A stretch of 64,000 bases of DNA from UBA7657 sp049652985. Its GTDB lineage: Bacteria > Pseudomonadota > Alphaproteobacteria > Micavibrionales > Micavibrionaceae. The stretch spans positions 434,001 to 498,000 of the forward strand of contig JBASFK010000002.1 in NCBI GenBank assembly GCA_049652985.1. The letters run 5' to 3'. Under the pieces are notes generated by a model. The model was not told the origin of the DNA. It did no database searches and saw only the letters and a program-made list of their open reading frames with translations. Positions within the stretch are counted from its first letter, which is position 1. The number at the start of each line of letters is the position of its first letter. The translations under genes and the position numbers were made by a program. Shown here in pieces: positions 59,849 through 64,000 of the stretch.

Positions 59849-61649
59849 AACATTGTTGTTTTTTCTGCCTTTGTTCTTTGCCGCCCCCGCCCTCGCGCAG
59901 GAGCCCGTCACGCCCGTCGCCGCGCTGACGCTGCACGGCACGCCGAAATACGGCCCCGGTTTCACACATATGGATTACACGAACCCGGACGCGCCCAAGG
60001 GCGGCACGCTGCGGCTGCACGCCATCGGCACGTTCGACTCGCTGAACCCCTTCATCGTCAAGGGCACGCCGGGCGCGGGCTTGCTCTTCCTCGGCCAGAG
60101 CATGCTTTACGATTCACTGATGGACCAGTCCACCGACGAGCCGTTCTCGATGTACTGCCTGCTGTGCGAGACGGTTGAGCTGCCGAAGGACAACAAATCC
60201 ATCACCTTCAACCTGCGCAAGGAAGCGAAATGGCATGACGGCGTTTCCGTCACCGCCGACGATGTCGTCTGGAGCTTCAATACGCTGATGGAAAAAGGCA
60301 CGCCGTTTTTCAAGGCCTATTACGGCGACGTGAAAGAAGTCATCGCCGAGACACCCACGCGCGTCACGTTCCAATTCAATCATGGCGACAATGGCGAACT
60401 GCCGCTGATCCTCAGCCAGATCACCATTCTGCCGAAACATTACTGGACGGCGGAGGGACGCGATTTCGGTGTCAGCTCGCTCGTGCCCCCGCTCGGCTCG
60501 GGCCCGTACAAAATCGGCAATGTCGCAGCCGGGCGCTCGCTCGAATATATCCGCGTGCCCGATTACTGGGGCAAGGACCTGCCGCTCAACAAGGGCAAGT
60601 TCAATTTCGATCGTGTTACATATGATTACTACCGCGACAGCGACGTCGCGCTCGAGGCTTTTTTAGCGGGCGAATATGACGTGCGCGATGAAAATACCGC
60701 GAAACTCTGGGCCGAGAGCTATAACGTGCCGCAGGTAAAAGACGGCCGCATTATCAAGGCGGAAATCCCGCACAAGCGCCCCGCCGGAATCCAGGGCTAC
60801 ATCTACAACTTGCGCCGCTCGGTGTTCCAGGACGCCAAAGTGCGCGAGGCACTCGCCTACGCGTTCGATTTCGAATGGTCGAACAAGCAGTTCGCGTTCG
60901 GATCATACAAACGCTCGCGCAGCTATTTCTCGAACTCGGAACTGGCCTCGACCGGCCTGCCGCAGGGGCGCGAGCTTGAAATCCTCGAAAAATACCGCGG
61001 AAAAATTCCCGATGAAGTTTTCACGGCTGAATACAACCCGCCGAAATCGGACGGCTCGGGCAATAACCGCGCCGGCCTCGCTAAAGCCAAGGAAATTCTC
61101 GATGCCGCAGGCTGGGTCATGGGCCCGGACGGCGTGCGCGCGAAAAATGGTGTGAAGCTGCAATTTGAAATCATCGATTCAAACCCGCAGTTCGAGCGCT
61201 GGACCCTGCCTTTCATCCAGAACATGCAAAAACTCGGCGTGAAAGCGACGTTCCGCGTCGTCGATACCGCGCAATATCAGAACCGCATGAACGAATTCGA
61301 TTACGACATGACGGTGCTGCCCATCGGCCAGTCGGATTCACCGGGCAACGAGCAGCGCGATTTCTGGTCCTCTTCCAAGGCAGACATGCCCGGCTCGCGC
61401 AATTACATGGGCGTGAAAAACCCGGTCATCGATGAAATCGTCGAGGACCTCATCAAGGCGAAATCACGTGAGGACCTCGTCGCTTACACCCACGCGCTCG
61501 ACCGCGTACTGCAATGGAATTACTACGTCATCCCGCACTGGCACATCGATTACTGGCGCCTCGTGTGGTGGAGCAAGCTTGAGCGGCCTGCGAAGCTCTC
61601 GAACCTGACGCCGGGCATTACCGATACGTGGTGGGCGAAACCGCAATGA
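59844..61649 (+). CDS. yejA: Extracellular solute-binding protein, family 5 (YejA-like)
   Basis: Periplasmic peptide-binding part of the Yej (microcin C/oligopeptide) ABC importer. About 601 residues. A signal peptide (TTLLFFLPLFFAAPALAQ) lies directly after the repeat. The SBP_bac_5 body includes GGTLRLHAIGTFDSLNPFIVKG, SDVALEAFLAGEYDVRDE and the C-terminal HWHIDYWRLVWWSKLERPAKLSNLTPGITDTWW, as in YejA. I chose the ATG at 59844; an upstream ATG at 59760 would read through the repeat. The permease yejB follows two genes later. Confidence 0.88.
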   Translation: MTTLLFFLPLFFAAPALAQEPVTPVAALTLHGTPKYGPGFTHMDYTNPDAPKGGTLRLHAIGTFDSLNPFIVKGTPGAGLLFLGQSMLYDSLMDQSTDEPFSMYCLLCETVELPKDNKSITFNLRKEAKWHDGVSVTADDVVWSFNTLMEKGTPFFKAYYGDVKEVIAETPTRVTFQFNHGDNGELPLILSQITILPKHYWTAEGRDFGVSSLVPPLGSGPYKIGNVAAGRSLEYIRVPDYWGKDLPLNKGKFNFDRVTYDYYRDSDVALEAFLAGEYDVRDENTAKLWAESYNVPQVKDGRIIKAEIPHKRPAGIQGYIYNLRRSVFQDAKVREALAYAFDFEWSNKQFAFGSYKRSRSYFSNSELASTGLPQGRELEILEKYRGKIPDEVFTAEYNPPKSDGSGNNRAGLAKAKEILDAAGWVMGPDGVRAKNGVKLQFEIIDSNPQFERWTLPFIQNMQKLGVKATFRVVDTAQYQNRMNEFDYDMTVLPIGQSDSPGNEQRDFWSSSKADMPGSRNYMGVKNPVIDEIVEDLIKAKSREDLVAYTHALDRVLQWNYYVIPHWHIDYWRLVWWSKLERPAKLSNLTPGITDTWWAKPQ

Positions 61650-62431
61650 AGACAGCGATAGTCATCCCCGCCCGTTACGGCTCCACGCGCTTTCCCGGAA
61701 AACCCCTGGCGCTGATCAACGGGCGGAGCATGCTTTCACTGGTCGTCGATGTTGCGAAAACCGCCGCGAAGAATTTCAAGGACGTTTCCGTGTTCGTGAC
61801 CACCGAGGACCAGCGCATCGCGGATCACTGCGCCGAAATAGGCGCCGAATGTATAATGACTTCAGTTGATTGTGCTACAGGCTCAGATCGTGTTCTCGAG
61901 GCCATAAAAAAATTGAAACAAAAATTTGATTTTATTATTAATTTACAAGGCGACGCGCCGTTCACGCCTCCGGAAATCATAACGCCTCTTATAGCGCTAT
62001 TTCTGAACAATCCAAAATTAGAGGTCATAACCCCTGCACATCAATTGCGCTGGGAAGACTTAGACGCATTAAGAGAGCGAAAAAAAGAGACTCCACTCAG
62101 CGGCACTACTTGTATCCGGGGTACGGACGGATTTGCATTATGGTTCTCAAAAAACATTATCCCTTCTATTCGAGATGAAAAAAAATTGCGCGCAACAGAT
62201 GAGAAATCTCCTGTTTGGCTACACATGGGAATCTATGGATACAAGCCAGAAACGTTGGAAAAATTTACTAATTTAAAACAAGGACGCTTTGAAGTTTATG
62301 AAGGCCTGGAACAATTAAGATTCCTTGAAAATAAGATTCCTGTATATGTCGCAGACGTTCATGCTCCATTAGCAAAAATTCACTCCGGCATCGACTCGCC
62401 CGAAGACCTCGAGCGCGTTCAGAAATCATGA
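61646..62431 (+). CDS. kdsB: 3-deoxy-manno-octulosonate cytidylyltransferase
   Basis: Activates Kdo for lipopolysaccharide synthesis. About 261 residues with the nucleotide-binding start KTAIVIPARYGSTRFPGKPLALINGRSML and NLQGDAPFTPPEII. The ATG at 61646 overlaps the yejA stop. The middle (about 61850-62350) is clearly AT-richer than both ends and than its neighbours, with more A/T-ending codons, suggesting a recombined segment. It lies inside the yej operon. Product call is firm. Confidence 0.92.
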   Translation: MKTAIVIPARYGSTRFPGKPLALINGRSMLSLVVDVAKTAAKNFKDVSVFVTTEDQRIADHCAEIGAECIMTSVDCATGSDRVLEAIKKLKQKFDFIINLQGDAPFTPPEIITPLIALFLNNPKLEVITPAHQLRWEDLDALRERKKETPLSGTTCIRGTDGFALWFSKNIIPSIRDEKKLRATDEKSPVWLHMGIYGYKPETLEKFTNLKQGRFEVYEGLEQLRFLENKIPVYVADVHAPLAKIHSGIDSPEDLERVQKS

Positions 62432-63042
62432 CCACGCTCATCATCGCCCGCCATGGAAACACATTCGAAGCGGGCGAGACGCCACGTCGCGTCGGGGCAC
62501 GCACCGACATCCCGCTGACCGAAGCAGGCCGCGAGCAGGCCCGGGCCATCGGGCGCTACCTGAAAGAACACAGGCTCATCCCCGATGTCATTTATTCCTC
62601 TGCGCTGCAGCGTGCACAGGAAACCGCGAAAATCGCGGTGAAGGAATCCGGCGTGTCCAATCCCGTTTTCACGTTAGACATCTTCAACGAGATCGATTAC
62701 GGACCCGACGAAAACAAAACCGAGCAGGACGTCATTGCCCGCATCGGCGCCGCGGCGATCGAAAACTGGGACAGGTACGGCACGATGCCGCCGGGCTGGA
62801 ACGCCGACACATCCGAAATCATTTCAAACTGGAAAAATTTCGCCGAAACAGCCCGTGCCCATGACGACAATGAAACCATCCTCGTCGTCACCTCGAACGG
62901 CATCGCCCGCTTCGCGCCGCATATCACGGGCGACTTTGAATCCTTTTGCAAAAACCACGGGCTGAAGCTCTCCACCGGCTCTCTCGCGATCTTCGAATAT
63001 AAAAACGGCTGGGTCTTAAAAGGCTGGAATATCAAGCCTTAA
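62428..63042 (+). CDS. Histidine phosphatase family protein
   Basis: 204 residues of the phosphoglycerate-mutase-like superfamily. The phosphate-binding RHG motif is near the N-terminus (TTLIIARHGNTFEAGETPRRVG), followed by ELIPDVIYSSALQRAQETAK (second Arg) and a C-terminal VVTSNGIARF where the second His would be expected in many members; this looks unusual. Substrate unknown. ATGA overlap with kdsB; yejB follows after 18 nt. Probably translated from the same mRNA. Confidence 0.85.
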   Translation: MTTLIIARHGNTFEAGETPRRVGARTDIPLTEAGREQARAIGRYLKEHRLIPDVIYSSALQRAQETAKIAVKESGVSNPVFTLDIFNEIDYGPDENKTEQDVIARIGAAAIENWDRYGTMPPGWNADTSEIISNWKNFAETARAHDDNETILVVTSNGIARFAPHITGDFESFCKNHGLKLSTGSLAIFEYKNGWVLKGWNIKP

Positions 63043-63060
63043 TCCGGTAAAAGAGACTCA

Positions 63061-64000
63061 TGGCCTCTTATATTTTCCGCCGCCTGCTGCTTATGCTCCC
63101 GACCCTGTTCGGCATCCTGCTGATCAGCTTCATTATCATCCAGTTCGTGCCCGGCGGGCCGGTCGAGCGCATGATCGCGCAGCTGCAGGGCCATGGCGGC
63201 GACGCCACCTCGCGCTTTACGGGCGGGGCAGGCGATATGGCCTCCGGCTCGATGCAGAGCGCCATCGGCCAGTCCTCGAAATACCGCGGCGCGCAAGGCC
63301 TCGATCCTGAATTCATCAAGGAGCTGGAGGCGCTCTACGGCTTCGACAAACCCGCGCATGAGCGTTTCCTGATCATGCTGAAGAATTACGCGCGGTTCGA
63401 CCTCGGCGAGAGTTACTACCGTGACACCAGCGTCATCGGCCTCGTGCTTGAGAAAATGCCGGTTTCGATTTCTCTAGGCCTGTGGTCAACGCTCATCATC
63501 TACCTCGTTTCCATCCCGCTCGGCATTAAAAAAGCCGTGCGCGACGGCACCGCGTTCGATTTCTGGACCTCGGCGGCGATTTTCTTCGGCTACGCCATTC
63601 CCGCCTTCATGTTCGCGATTCTTTTGATTGTTCTGTTCGCGGGCGGGCGCTATTTCGACATCTTCCCATTGCGCGGCCTTATATCGGATAATTGGCGCGA
63701 GATGAGCTGGCCGCAGCTCGCTCTCGATTACGCCTGGCACATGGTGCTGCCGGTTCTCGCCATGGTCATTCACGGTTTTGCCAGCCTTACCCTGCTCACG
63801 AAAAATTCCTTCATGGATGAAATCAACAAGCAATATGTCCTGACCGCGCGCGCCAAGGGCCTGTCGGAGAAGCAGGTGCTCTACGGCCACATCTTCAGGA
63901 ACGCGATGCTGATCGTGATCGCTGGCTTCCCCGCCGCATTCATCCACATCTTCTTCACAGGCGCGCTGCTGATCGAGGTGATTTTCTCGCTGGATGGTTT
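63061..64000 (+). CDS. yejB: ABC transporter permease YejB (partial at window end)
   Basis: Inner-membrane permease of the Yej peptide importer. 313 codons are present and the frame is still open at 64000. The N-terminus MASYIFRRLLLMLPTLFGILLISFIIIQFVPGGPVERMIAQLQG is typical of YejB. A periplasmic insert of about 50 residues follows, then membrane helices and the EAA-type loop (FMDEINKQYVLTARAKGLSEKQVLYGHIFRNAMLIVI) that contacts the ATPase. yejA lies upstream, separated by kdsB and the phosphatase. Confidence 0.93.

Noticed and set aside
1..64000. CRISPR arrays, tRNA, rRNA, prophage or insertion sequences
   Set aside because: I saw no regularly spaced repeats, transposase or integrase genes, or rRNA/tRNA sequence signatures.

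Overview
The window looks like a piece of an alphaproteobacterial chromosome that carries most of a flagellar gene cluster. Several genes point to the class: ctrA and cckA (cell-cycle phosphorelay), the flagellar regulators fliX, flbD, flbT and flaF, a DUF6468 gene beside fliM, and a TipF-like protein. The order or family cannot be fixed from the sequence alone; a Micavibrio- or Rhodospirillales-like origin is only a guess. I see no rRNA, tRNA, CRISPR array, prophage or insertion sequence.

Layout. 1-6.2 kb: the end of a membrane protein, then housekeeping genes slt, dapA, smpB, corA and recA, with an SOS-like box before recA. 6.2-12.1 kb, minus strand: cckA, then flhB-fliR-fliQ-fliE-flgC-flgB (export gate and rod). 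12.1-13.9 kb, plus strand: an FlhB C-domain homologue, a small unknown, fliO and fliP. 13.8-20.2 kb, minus strand: a large AMIN/TPR protein, a MotE-like protein, DUF6468, fliM and fliL. 20.5-23.8 kb: flgF-flgG-flgA-flgH. 23.9-25.6 kb, minus strand: dksA, fliX and a LysE-type exporter. 25.8-32.7 kb: flgI-flgJ-two FlgN-like genes-fliK-flgD-flgE. 33.2-36.5 kb: flagellin, flbT, flaF and a FlaG-like gene. 37.1-43.4 kb: fliF-fliG-fliH-fliN, a small secreted protein, flbD and a lipoprotein. 43.6-49.6 kb: flhA, an AT-richer islet of three unknown genes, flhF and flhG. 49.6-53.8 kb: a second FliK-like gene, a small unknown, fliJ and fliI. 53.9-59.4 kb: a peptidoglycan-binding protein, ctrA, a membrane-anchored EEP-family protein, pgsA, pyrD and the TipF-like gene. 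59.4-64 kb: palindromic repeats around a GIY-YIG gene, then yejA-kdsB-histidine phosphatase-yejB (cut by the window end).

How it works together. Export gate, ATPase complex, MS and C rings, rod, P and L rings, hook, hook cap and filament are all encoded here. FlgK, FlgL, FliD and the stator MotA/MotB are not seen. Four operons (flgB, flgF, flgI, fliF) are preceded by near-identical TGGCAC-N6-GCA sites typical of sigma-54 promoters. This fits the sigma-54 activator FlbD and its partner FliX encoded in the same cluster. CckA and CtrA, which head the flagellar hierarchy in Caulobacter, sit inside the same region.

Most unusual items: the three-gene islet between flhA and flhF with a duplicated promoter/leader; a GC-rich, heavily structured, terminator-ended intergenic segment before flagellin; a tandemly duplicated FlgD module; palindromic repeats that appear to supply the start site of yejA; and a compositionally mosaic kdsB inside the yej operon.
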